Below, one piece after another: positions 1-6,752 of a stretch of 8,585 nt of DNA. Where the stretch lies: assembly GCA_905479535.1 (NCBI GenBank), contig CAJQMW010000546.1:1-8585 (forward strand), read 5' to 3'. Within the stretch, counting starts at the first letter, position 1, and each line of letters opens with the position of its first letter. The DNA is from an uncultured Maribacter sp. GTDB lineage: Bacteria > Bacteroidota > Bacteroidia > Flavobacteriales > Flavobacteriaceae. Position numbers and translations under genes: made by a program. The notes under the pieces are model-generated. The model was not told the DNA's origin. It saw only the letters and a list, made by a program, of their open reading frames with translations, and searched no databases.

Positions 1-813
1 TGGGCGGATGGTTATAATTGCAAACGCTGCTCATCAGATAAGTACATAAAGGGAAAGCAACCGGCGAGCCGAAGGTGCAGTAAATGTGGGTTTGATGAAT
101 CCACCACCTCGGGCACTCTTTTCCATAAACTGAAGTTTGGCATTGATAAAGCCTTTGAGATGCTCTATGAGATCACAACAAGTAAAAAGGGTGCAAACAG
201 CATCTGGCTGGCTGAACATTTTGGGGTCAACCAAAAGACCGCTTGGCTGTTCCGCCAAAAGGTACAAATGGCAATGAAGAGCAGTGAACGATATCCATTG
301 GAAGACGAGGTCCATGTTGATGAATTTGAGATAGGCACACCTCAAGCAGGGGAACAAGGCAGGAGCAAAAGCGATAAAAAAGTTCGTATCGTCATTGCTT
401 TTGAGCACAGAGATGGTAAATCGGGTAGAGGTTACGCCAGGGTCTTTGAAGATTACAGTGCTGAATCTTTGAAGCCGATCTTTGATACACATGTTAAAAA
501 TGACGCACAGGTCCTGGCAGATGGCTGGAGTGGTTATAGCCCGCTCAAGGAAAATTACCCCGACCTAAAACAGGTCCTGTCCGAAAAGGGAAAGAACTTC
601 AAGATGCCGCATATTCAGATCAGAAACTTTAAAAATTGGCTCAGAGGTGTGCATTCCTATTGCAATAAGGAATATTTGCAAAGATATATAGATGAATATT
701 TTTTTCGGTTCAACAGACGAAGCCACAGAATATCAATCCTGGACAAGATTATTGAGCGTTGTGTAGCACATCAACCAGTAACTTTTAGGGAAATCAAAAT
801 TTATGCGACTTAA
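1..813 (+). CDS. IS1595-family (ISXO2-like) transposase, 5'-truncated by the window edge
   Basis: This is a DDE transposase that moves an IS1595-type insertion sequence. The reading frame is open from base 1, so the true start lies outside the window; 270 codons are visible against roughly 300 for the family, so only a short N-terminus is missing. The visible N-terminus carries a zinc ribbon with two CxxC pairs (Cys7/Cys10 and Cys26/Cys29, window codon numbering). A helix-turn-helix-like stretch follows (SIWLAEHFGVNQKTAWLFRQ). The catalytic core shows VHVDEFEIG (Asp107), LADGWSGY (Asp173) and the family's C-terminal block around NWLRGVHS and YIDEYFFRFNRR, which holds the third acidic or Asn ligand; I cannot fix which residue that is. 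An internal ATG at 160 would omit the zinc ribbon and is not the start. The stop TAA is at 811-813. It converges on galK with only 25 bp between the two stops. The gene appears intact as far as visible. The family call is firm; the subgroup is not. Confidence 0.9.
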   Translation, partial: WADGYNCKRCSSDKYIKGKQPASRRCSKCGFDESTTSGTLFHKLKFGIDKAFEMLYEITTSKKGANSIWLAEHFGVNQKTAWLFRQKVQMAMKSSERYPLEDEVHVDEFEIGTPQAGEQGRSKSDKKVRIVIAFEHRDGKSGRGYARVFEDYSAESLKPIFDTHVKNDAQVLADGWSGYSPLKENYPDLKQVLSEKGKNFKMPHIQIRNFKNWLRGVHSYCNKEYLQRYIDEYFFRFNRRSHRISILDKIIERCVAHQPVTFREIKIYAT

Positions 814-838
814 ATGGGTAACCCTAATAATTTATATA
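1..838 (+). mobile_element. Right part of an IS1595-type insertion sequence; right end not precisely mapped
   Basis: The transposase at 1-813 implies an insertion sequence whose left end is outside the window. The right end must lie in or very near 814-838, because galK coding sequence begins (as its stop) at 839. This 25-bp strip contains GGGTAACCC (816-824), a short interrupted palindrome that could be part of the terminal inverted repeat. The opposite end is not available for comparison, so neither the repeat nor a target duplication can be confirmed. Confidence 0.6.
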
Positions 839-1996
839 TCAATCCAAAATACAGACTCCATCGCCAATTTGTAGGTCATAAGCCTCCGCTGTAATACCGG
901 TTTCCTTATAGTAACCGGACAAGACCGCGGCCACGCATTCATCAACTGCATCGGTTTTAATTAGATTTATGGTGCAGCCCCCAAATCCGCCACCCATCAT
1001 CCTCGACCCCATAACGCTATCTAGTTCCATTCCTATACTCACCAAACAATCCAACTCCTTTGTGGTTATTTCGAAATCTTTGGACATGGCCCAATGTCCT
1101 TCCCGTAATACTTTCCCCACTGATTGTGCATCACCCTTATCTAGTAGCGTAATCATTTTTAAAACCCTATCGTTTTCTTGAATTACATAGTTGGCCCTTT
1201 TTAGGTCCAATATTGAAACTTTACTCTGGATTTTATACAAATCATCCTCCGTAACATCCCTTAAAGAGAAAACGTTCTCTTTTATCTTTGCAATTTCCCT
1301 TACCACCGCTTCACAAGAAGACCTTCTTTTATTATATTCAGAATCTACGGCAAGGTTATGTTTTATGTTGGAATTTATGAGCACCCAATTATACCCCTCT
1401 AAATTAATGGGGACATACTTATGGCTCAAGTTCTTACAATCCAGGAACAGTGCATTCGCCTTCTTCCCGAACAATACTGCATATTGGTCCATTAATCCGC
1501 AATTAAGACCAATTCTGTGTTCGGCCTCTTGTGCAATCAAAGCGATTTCTTCTTTGGGTATTTCTTTTTCTAAAACTGTGGAAAGGGCGTAAATAAACCC
1601 GCAACATAAGGCGGCGGACGAAGATAGGCCTGCACCTATGGGGATATCACCTCCAAATACGCAATCAAATCCTTTTAGCGGATATTTTCGTTTACTTAAA
1701 ATTTCCAGTATGGCCTTAAAATAATTCCCCCAAAAAGCAGCATAGGGGTGATGCTTTCCATTTAATTTAAAGTTTATTTTTTCCGGCGAAGTCAGAAAAG
1801 TTTCAATGTTTATATCATTTGATTTATTTGACCCGACGGCAAAATAAATCGCTTTTTCAATGGATGCCGGGAGTACATAGCCCAAATTATAATCGGTATG
1901 TTCTCCGATCAAATTTATCCTTCCGGGAGCTTTAATGGTTATAAAAGAATCGGAATATTTTTCCCTGAAATAGGATGCTATTTGAGATCGTATCAT
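839..1996 (-). CDS. galK: Galactokinase (GHMP kinase family)
   Basis: This cytoplasmic enzyme phosphorylates alpha-D-galactose to galactose-1-phosphate with ATP, the first committed step of the Leloir pathway. All three GHMP-kinase motifs are visible. The galactokinase signature GRINLIGEHTDYN is at residues 25-37, with Arg26 and the sugar-binding Glu32, His33 and Asp35. The ATP loop GDIPIGAGLSSSAAL is at 116-130. The glycine-rich motif GSRMMGGGFGGCTI is at 330-343. The catalytic base is probably Asp170 in GLMDQY. The length of 385 residues matches the roughly 380 usual for bacterial GalK, so the gene is complete despite the insertion sequence that ends just beyond its stop. The ATG at 1994-1996 fits the family N-terminus, although no Shine-Dalgarno site is seen, as is usual in Bacteroidota. 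Upstream lie a weak promoter box (2046-2053) and then a MITE (2067-2230) that separates galK from the symporter gene. No galT is present in the window. Confidence 0.96.
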   Translation of the reverse strand: MIRSQIASYFREKYSDSFITIKAPGRINLIGEHTDYNLGYVLPASIEKAIYFAVGSNKSNDINIETFLTSPEKINFKLNGKHHPYAAFWGNYFKAILEILSKRKYPLKGFDCVFGGDIPIGAGLSSSAALCCGFIYALSTVLEKEIPKEEIALIAQEAEHRIGLNCGLMDQYAVLFGKKANALFLDCKNLSHKYVPINLEGYNWVLINSNIKHNLAVDSEYNKRRSSCEAVVREIAKIKENVFSLRDVTEDDLYKIQSKVSILDLKRANYVIQENDRVLKMITLLDKGDAQSVGKVLREGHWAMSKDFEITTKELDCLVSIGMELDSVMGSRMMGGGFGGCTINLIKTDAVDECVAAVLSGYYKETGITAEAYDLQIGDGVCILD

Positions 1997-2045
1997 GGGT
2001 GGTGTAAGCTGATTGTAAAATACTTTAAAGTGTTCGTGTGGCTAT

Positions 2046-2053
2046 CAAAATTA
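2046..2053 (-). promoter_or_regulatory. Possible -7 promoter box for galK
   Basis: Read on the minus strand this is TAATTTTG, an exact match to the Bacteroidota -7 consensus TAnnTTTG, 49 bp upstream of the galK ATG. No TTTG-like -33 element is found at the expected 17-23 bp upstream. That interval now falls in the end of the MITE, which begins 13 bp before the box. The promoter may therefore be weakened, or galK may depend on read-through. Confidence 0.35.
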
Positions 2054-2068
2054 TCGCAAAATGTTCTA

Positions 2069-2087
2069 GGACCTGTTAACACTAAGC
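2069..2087 (+). repeat. Left terminal inverted repeat of the MITE
   Basis: This 19-bp arm pairs with 2210-2228 with two mismatches (third and eighteenth positions) and contains the GTTAAC hexamer. It faces galK and lies just upstream of the possible galK -7 box. Confidence 0.8.
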
Positions 2088-2209
2088 CTAAAAGTGGCTT
2101 TTTCGCCTTTTTCCTAGATTTCAGTGTTGATTTTTGGCTACGTAGCCCGCTATGTCTACCCAAAATCACCTCGAAATCCAAAAAAATCATCAAAAAACCC
2201 ATGGTTTTC

Positions 2210-2228
2210 GTTTAGTGTTAACAGGCCC
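2210..2228 (-). repeat. Right terminal inverted repeat of the MITE
   Basis: This 19-bp arm is the partner of 2069-2087. Its outermost base (2228) together with the flanking TA (2229-2230) forms the TAG stop codon of the symporter gene on the minus strand. Confidence 0.8.
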
Positions 2229-4030
2229 TAATTCGAGTTGTTGAGCGGTCTATTCAGCATTCGGTCAAATGCTTCGAAAATAAAGGCTATGACCATTACT
2301 AAAGCGCACCCAATAAAATTAAGCCATAAGTAGCCTAATTTTTCCTCTCCGGAAGGATAAATATATATAAGGTTATAGTAAATGACACCAACTATAATCT
2401 GCGTAAGCACCGCGGCAAAGAACACGGCATTGCCCTTAATGAATTTAAAGAAAAATGCTAATAAGAATATTCCCAGGACATTACCGTAAAAAATACTGCC
2501 TATAATGTTTACTAACTGAATAAGGTTATCAAAAAGACTGGCAATACAGGCAATGAGGATGGCTACGATACCCCATAACAAGGTGAAACCCTTGGAGGCT
2601 TTTACATAATGTTCATCGGTTAAGCCCAAATTTCCCTTGTTTTTGTAAGAACCAAAGGATATCAATTCCATAAATGATTGAAGCTTTACGTTCAGGGGCT
2701 TATTCCTTTTGTAGATATCAAGTGCGGTTATGGTTCCCAACGCATTGAGCTCAGAGGCAGTTGATGACATTGCCGCGGACAGTATTACGGCCAATAACAA
2801 TCCTACGAGTCCCCTCGGAAGGTTGTTTAGAATAAAATGGATAAATACATAATCCTTATCATTGGTCTCCACGACATCATTGGCTTGGCCTATCAGAGCT
2901 TTTGCGGCGACCCTATTGGTACTGTCCTTCTGATTGATACGTATGATATGCTGCTTGGCTTCTTCCACGGCCGCATATTCCTTAATTTCCAACGCAGCGG
3001 AAAAATCATTTTGTGCTATTCTCTTTTCGGCCTCCAATTCCATTTGACCTTGTTGCAACAATTTGTAATCTTCGGCATATTCGGATTCCATGACCGCCGC
3101 CGTAGCCGAAGGGTTGAAGTTGAGCGGCGAGGGGTTGTATTGATAGAAAACAAAGACCATTACCCCTACCAAGAGGATAAAGAACTGCATAGGAATCTTG
3201 AATATTCCGTTGAAGACCAGCCCTAATTGGCTCTCCCTTATGGATTTTCCGGAGAGATATCGCTGTACTTGACTTTGATCCGTTCCAAAATACGCCAGTG
3301 CCAAAAACAATCCCCCCGTAATTCCGCTCCAGAAAGTATACCTGCTTTTTGTATTCAAGCTAAAATCCAAAATCTCTAACTTATTGCTAGCACCGGCAAT
3401 CTTCATGGCTTTACTAAACGTGATGTCCGAGGGTAGGTATCCCAATATAAAGAAGAAGGTGATGAACATTCCCGTCATGATGATGAACATCTGTTGCTTT
3501 TGGGTCACGCTAACAGCCTTGGTGCCTCCAGAGACGGTATAAATGATTACCAAAGTACCAATGATAATGTTCAACGTTCTTAAATCCCAGCCTAGAACTG
3601 CCGAAAGAATTATGGATGGGGCAAAAATGGTAATCCCCGCGGCAAGACCTCTTTGTATTAGAAATAAAAGAGCGGTGAGGGAGCGTGTTTTTAGGTCAAA
3701 TCTGCTTTCAAGAAATTCATAGGCCGTGTACACTTTCATTCTATGGTACAGGGGCACGAAAACCAAACAAATAATTATCATCGCCAAAGGAAGCCCAAAG
3801 TAGAATTGAACGAACCCCATTCCATCATGAAAAGCCTGGCCAGGTGTGGATAAAAAGGTGATGGCACTGGCCTGGGTGGCCATAACGGATAAACCGATAG
3901 TCCACCATTTTGCCTCGTTACCACCACGGACATAGTCATTTACATTTTTACTTCCACGCGTTTTCCAAACGCCATAGGAAACAATGAAAAGTAAAGTTCC
4001 ACAAAGGATAGTCCAATCTAAAACTCCCAT
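2228..4030 (-). CDS. Sodium/solute symporter (SSS family, SLC5-like)
   Basis: This inner-membrane transporter imports a solute, probably a sugar or sugar derivative, driven by the sodium gradient. The 600 residues contain about a dozen or more hydrophobic spans. SSS hallmarks are visible: MATQASAITFLSTPGQ in the first core helix (50-65), the signature block ALAYFGTDQSQVQRYLSGKS (244-263), and AAMSSTASELNALGT (419-433), whose paired serines Ser422/Ser423 correspond to the conserved Na2-site serines. Residues about 305-395 form a charged, Glu/Lys/Ala-rich, probably helical insert between two membrane spans that minimal SSS proteins lack. The ATG at 4028-4030 lies one base after the stop of the 37-aa ORF, pointing to translational coupling. 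The TAG stop is formed where the MITE inserted, so the original C-terminus may have been slightly different. Substrate is not determined; galK nearby hints at galactose or a galactose-containing compound. Confidence 0.93.
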   Translation of the reverse strand: MGVLDWTILCGTLLFIVSYGVWKTRGSKNVNDYVRGGNEAKWWTIGLSVMATQASAITFLSTPGQAFHDGMGFVQFYFGLPLAMIIICLVFVPLYHRMKVYTAYEFLESRFDLKTRSLTALLFLIQRGLAAGITIFAPSIILSAVLGWDLRTLNIIIGTLVIIYTVSGGTKAVSVTQKQQMFIIMTGMFITFFFILGYLPSDITFSKAMKIAGASNKLEILDFSLNTKSRYTFWSGITGGLFLALAYFGTDQSQVQRYLSGKSIRESQLGLVFNGIFKIPMQFFILLVGVMVFVFYQYNPSPLNFNPSATAAVMESEYAEDYKLLQQGQMELEAEKRIAQNDFSAALEIKEYAAVEEAKQHIIRINQKDSTNRVAAKALIGQANDVVETNDKDYVFIHFILNNLPRGLVGLLLAVILSAAMSSTASELNALGTITALDIYKRNKPLNVKLQSFMELISFGSYKNKGNLGLTDEHYVKASKGFTLLWGIVAILIACIASLFDNLIQLVNIIGSIFYGNVLGIFLLAFFFKFIKGNAVFFAAVLTQIIVGVIYYNLIYIYPSGEEKLGYLWLNFIGCALVMVIAFIFEAFDRMLNRPLNNSN

Positions 4031-4031
4031 A

Positions 4032-4145
4032 TTATGTAAATGATGTCATTATATAAAAGAAAATAAGAACGTATAAAAGGTTAAGGATAAGAACAATCGA
4101 ATATTCCTTTTTCCATGTCGTACTGTCGTCTTTTTCTTGATTCAT
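4032..4145 (-). CDS. Small single-span membrane protein (37 aa) between PIG-L and symporter genes
   Basis: I found this short ORF by reading the gap between its neighbours. Its ATG (4143-4145) overlaps the TGA stop of the PIG-L gene as ATGA, and its TAA (4032-4034) ends one base before the symporter ATG. The product has a charged N-terminus starting MNQEKDDSTTWKKEY, then one hydrophobic helix at about residues 16-33 (rich in Ile, Leu, Val, Phe, Tyr, with Asn22), and a short tail ending SFT. By the positive-inside rule the lysines before the helix suggest the N-terminus stays in the cytoplasm. Its position exactly before an SSS symporter recalls the small membrane partners encoded before other SSS transporters (the DUF997/YhdT next to PanF and DUF4212 families), though those are longer and have two spans. 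A role as accessory subunit is inference. No family is recognised with certainty. Confidence 0.72.
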   Translation of the reverse strand: MNQEKDDSTTWKKEYSIVLILNLLYVLIFFYIMTSFT

Positions 4146-6673
4146 CCTTTTAATTTCTCTTCTGACTCGACCTTTTCTTTTCCAACCGAAATCATATTGG
4201 ATAATAGTTTGTAGGCTCCGGGAACGCCAGCAGGAAGTTCTCTGAAAAGGCTGAGTCCGGTATAAATATAGTGACCTTTACCGTAAGGAGCTACCAATAA
4301 ACTGCCTTGTGTAGAACTTTCTCCCTCATCCTTCATTTCCAGGATAGGTGTAAATTCCTTTCCCCATTTATCAGGAAAGTACAAACCTCGTTCTTGTACC
4401 CAACCGTTAAAATCATTTGGAGTTATCTTATTCGGGAAGTTTACAAGGGCATGGTCCTTTGCAATGATACGGACTTCAGAATTTTCGTCGGTGACCCTGT
4501 CCCTTGATATTTCAAGTTGAAAAGGTGCAATATTTTCAAATTGATTGTCCCATCTCCCAGCGGTATTGTATTGTACAATAACATTGCCTCCTTTTTTTAC
4601 GTAGTCCAAGATATATTTTTGTTTAAAGCTAAGGTCTTCTACCACGTTATAAGCCCTTATTCCAAGGACAACGGCATCATAATTATCCAAAGTATCCTCT
4701 GTAATGGTAGCGGGGTCAATAATATGTACGGTATAGCCTATTTGTTCCAAGCTGGTGGGCACATCATCCCCGGCACCTACGATATAGCCGATGTGCTGTC
4801 CTACCTTTTGAATGTCCAAGCGCACTACTTTTGCTTCTGAGGGCAATAGTACGGTCTGTGTGGGAACGTGGTCGTAACCAATGGTAACCAACTCTTTTGT
4901 CAGTTCTCTACCGTCTATCTTTATGATAGGGGAAATATAATCTTCATTTTCGTTGGATGGGGGGCTTAGGGTAAAATAGATTGTTTGCTCGTCACCCTTT
5001 TTTTCAATGTTGAAAGCTTTTGTTTCTGTATCTACGGTCCATCCTTTGCCATGGCATAATTGCACTCTTCCAACTAAATTATCCTTGTGTGCTCTTAGGG
5101 TCACCGGAATCTCTTTGGGAGAATCGTCCGAGAAAATAAGGACCTTATCGTTGAACTTGGCAGTAGCCTCGGGTATAATTTCAAAGGGCTGGTACAGTTC
5201 TCCTTTGTCCGGCTTGGCGAATTTATAGACCACTTCTTTCGAGAACGGAATGGTCATTCCGTCAAAATCTAATGTAAATGTGGCTTCAAGTGCCCCAGGT
5301 GTTTCGGGTATACCAATTAATTGAGGGTTTTTCACGGTGTAAGTACCCAAGGTCCCCTTTTCCATGAGCCAGTATGGACTCGTATAGTCCATATTTTCCG
5401 GAATGGTATAACTTATATCCTTTATGATATTTTCATTGTTCAGTAAGCTAAGCGATGTATCCAGTACCTCTTTCTGATTGATGAGAACAGAACTTAGAAC
5501 AACGCTATTTTCAGCCCTGTTCAATGCCTCTAAATTTATAGATATAGCTTCTCCGGCATTTGCATAATCTGTTTTTGACGTTGCTTCCAGATAAATTCCG
5601 GAAACGGAGAGAATAATTGAGGCCAGCTCTTCCGTTTTTATCTTTTTCCAATGCTCGTCCTCAACTGCTTGAAGCAAGCTATGCGCTTTTAGTAATTGTG
5701 GTAAATGAATTGAAGGCTCTTTGAAATTGAAATTCAATTCGACAGCGTAAAGAATCTCTCCAATTTCTTTTCCACCCTCTATTCTGGACCAAGTCGTATT
5801 TATACCATCGAACAAATTGGTCTTGTCCGTTGGCAAATCCCCTTTCAAAAGTTCCACGTATTCCTCTTGGGAACCTCTACTACTTAATCGTCCGAACCCT
5901 TGACTTAGGTGTTGACTACTTGCCAAAGAAGCTATTTCGTTGTTGGACATCCCCAAAATAGGGTAGTAGGTACCCACGTCAAAATTCAGCATCTGTGACT
6001 TGTCCGCTTTTTCAAACTTCTCTTCACTACCGTAAAACCACCAAGAAGTATTAAAAAAAAGACGTTTTGGTTGCCAAGTTTCAGAGGTTTGTAGTTGATT
6101 TGGAAATACACTGGGGTCATTTGCCAGATCAAAGGCCTCAACACTCAGCATTGCCGATGAGGTATGATGCCCATGGGTAGAACCTGGGCTTCTGTGGTCA
6201 AACCTGTTGAAGATAATATCGGGCTTGAATTTTCTGATGGTACGAACTACATCACCGAGTATAAGTTCTTTGTTCCATATCTCCAGTGTCTCCTTTGGAT
6301 GTTTAGAGTAACCAAAGTCATTGGCACGAGTAAAGAACTGCTCTCCACCATCAACCCTTCTCGCCGCCAATAATTCTTGGGTTCGCAAAACACCTAATAA
6401 CTCCCTTAATTCAGGGCCAATGAGATTTTGACCACCATCGCCGCGTGTTAAGGAAAGATAACCTGTCCTAGCCTTTACATTGTTGGATAAGTACGAAATA
6501 AGCCTGGTATTCTCATCATCGGGATGGGCTGCTATGTATAATGCGGTCCCCAAGAAATTAAGTTTCTGGAGGGAGTGATAAATATCTGTTGATGAACTTT
6601 TCTTAGGAGCTTGACTTACTGATATTGATGGTGTAAAGAGGATACATACAAATAGTACCAGAAGATGGCGCAT
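4142..6673 (-). CDS. Secreted PIG-L (LmbE-type) deacetylase with C-terminal ThuA/GATase-like domain
   Basis: This is probably a zinc-dependent N-deacetylase acting on an acetylated amino sugar or similar substrate outside the cytoplasm. Residues 1-20 form a signal peptide (MRHLLVLFVCILFTPSISVS, likely cleavage before QAPKK). The PIG-L domain covers about 38-200, with the zinc motif AHPDDE at 49-54 (His50, Asp53), TRGDGGQN at 76-83, and the second ligand region STHGHH at 165-170. A long beta-rich middle (about 380-600) resembles immunoglobulin-like or NPCBM-associated modules. The C-terminal part (about 625-830) has a flavodoxin-like/ThuA-type pattern, including IGYIVGAGDDVPTSLEQIGY and later DYVKKGGNVIVQYNT. 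At 843 residues it is far longer than single-domain PIG-L enzymes (about 230). It is first in an operon with the 37-aa ORF and the symporter, and a TATCTTTG promoter box lies just upstream. The substrate is not known. Confidence 0.9.
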   Translation of the reverse strand: MRHLLVLFVCILFTPSISVSQAPKKSSSTDIYHSLQKLNFLGTALYIAAHPDDENTRLISYLSNNVKARTGYLSLTRGDGGQNLIGPELRELLGVLRTQELLAARRVDGGEQFFTRANDFGYSKHPKETLEIWNKELILGDVVRTIRKFKPDIIFNRFDHRSPGSTHGHHTSSAMLSVEAFDLANDPSVFPNQLQTSETWQPKRLFFNTSWWFYGSEEKFEKADKSQMLNFDVGTYYPILGMSNNEIASLASSQHLSQGFGRLSSRGSQEEYVELLKGDLPTDKTNLFDGINTTWSRIEGGKEIGEILYAVELNFNFKEPSIHLPQLLKAHSLLQAVEDEHWKKIKTEELASIILSVSGIYLEATSKTDYANAGEAISINLEALNRAENSVVLSSVLINQKEVLDTSLSLLNNENIIKDISYTIPENMDYTSPYWLMEKGTLGTYTVKNPQLIGIPETPGALEATFTLDFDGMTIPFSKEVVYKFAKPDKGELYQPFEIIPEATAKFNDKVLIFSDDSPKEIPVTLRAHKDNLVGRVQLCHGKGWTVDTETKAFNIEKKGDEQTIYFTLSPPSNENEDYISPIIKIDGRELTKELVTIGYDHVPTQTVLLPSEAKVVRLDIQKVGQHIGYIVGAGDDVPTSLEQIGYTVHIIDPATITEDTLDNYDAVVLGIRAYNVVEDLSFKQKYILDYVKKGGNVIVQYNTAGRWDNQFENIAPFQLEISRDRVTDENSEVRIIAKDHALVNFPNKITPNDFNGWVQERGLYFPDKWGKEFTPILEMKDEGESSTQGSLLVAPYGKGHYIYTGLSLFRELPAGVPGAYKLLSNMISVGKEKVESEEKLKG

Positions 6674-6695
6674 GGTGTCGGTTTTAGTCTAGTTT

Positions 6696-6703
6696 CAAAG
6701 ATA
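6696..6703 (-). promoter_or_regulatory. Probable -7 promoter box for the PIG-L/microprotein/symporter operon
   Basis: On the minus strand this reads TATCTTTG, an exact fit to the Bacteroidota TAnnTTTG box, 22 bp upstream of the PIG-L ATG at 6671-6673. That would give a leader of under 20 nt. A convincing TTTG -33 element at the usual 17-23 bp spacing is not seen; the nearest TTTG (6746-6749) is about 42 bp away. The 79-bp gap between the PIG-L gene and the mscS-like gene holds nothing else I can support. Confidence 0.45.
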
Positions 6704-6752
6704 ACAAGATAAAATCCCGAGGGGAGTATTTTACGACTTCTTTAACAAACCA

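Larger units (their letters stand above)
2067..2230. mobile_element. MITE-like foldback element (160 bp, TA-flanked, probably IS630/mariner type)
   Basis: The two ends are 19-bp inverted repeats matching at 17 of 19 positions: GGACCTGTTAACACTAAGC at 2069-2087 and the reverse complement of GGGCCTGTTAACACTAAAC at 2210-2228. Each is flanked on the outside by TA (2067-2068 and 2229-2230), which fits the TA target duplication of IS630/Tc1-mariner elements. Much of the interior also folds back: GATTTC at 2117-2122 against GAAATC at 2173-2178, and TGATTTTTGG at 2128-2137 against CCAAAATCA at 2160-2168. A perfect 12-bp palindrome (GGCTACGTAGCC, 2136-2147) lies near the apex. The element has no transposase, so it would need one supplied in trans. 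The structure is seen directly; the family assignment rests only on the TA flanks. Confidence 0.7.

Noticed and set aside
34..492. A 152-codon minus-strand ORF
   Set aside because: It is antisense to the transposase, whose zinc ribbon and catalytic motifs are in the plus frame. No recognisable domain.
816..825. GGTAACCCTA shared by 817-826 and about 8351-8360, first thought to be matching insertion-sequence ends
   Set aside because: The second copy lies in maf codons for the conserved VVGLP motif, so the match is coincidental.
1191..1592. A 133-codon plus-strand ORF
   Set aside because: It is antisense to the ATP-binding and central part of galK, which has all family motifs. No domain recognised.
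1993..2202. A 69-codon minus-strand ORF across the galK upstream gap
   Set aside because: It lies mostly in the foldback MITE, its translation is low-complexity and basic, and it overlaps the galK start. It is a by-product of the repeat.
2837..3226. A 129-codon plus-strand ORF
   Set aside because: It is antisense to the symporter's insert and flanking spans; the hydrophobic and charged blocks mirror the codons of the real gene.
6711..6725. Possible terminator after the mscS-like gene (minus strand TCCC-CTC-GGGA followed by TTTT)
   Set aside because: The stem is only four base pairs and does not extend; too weak to call as an intrinsic terminator.
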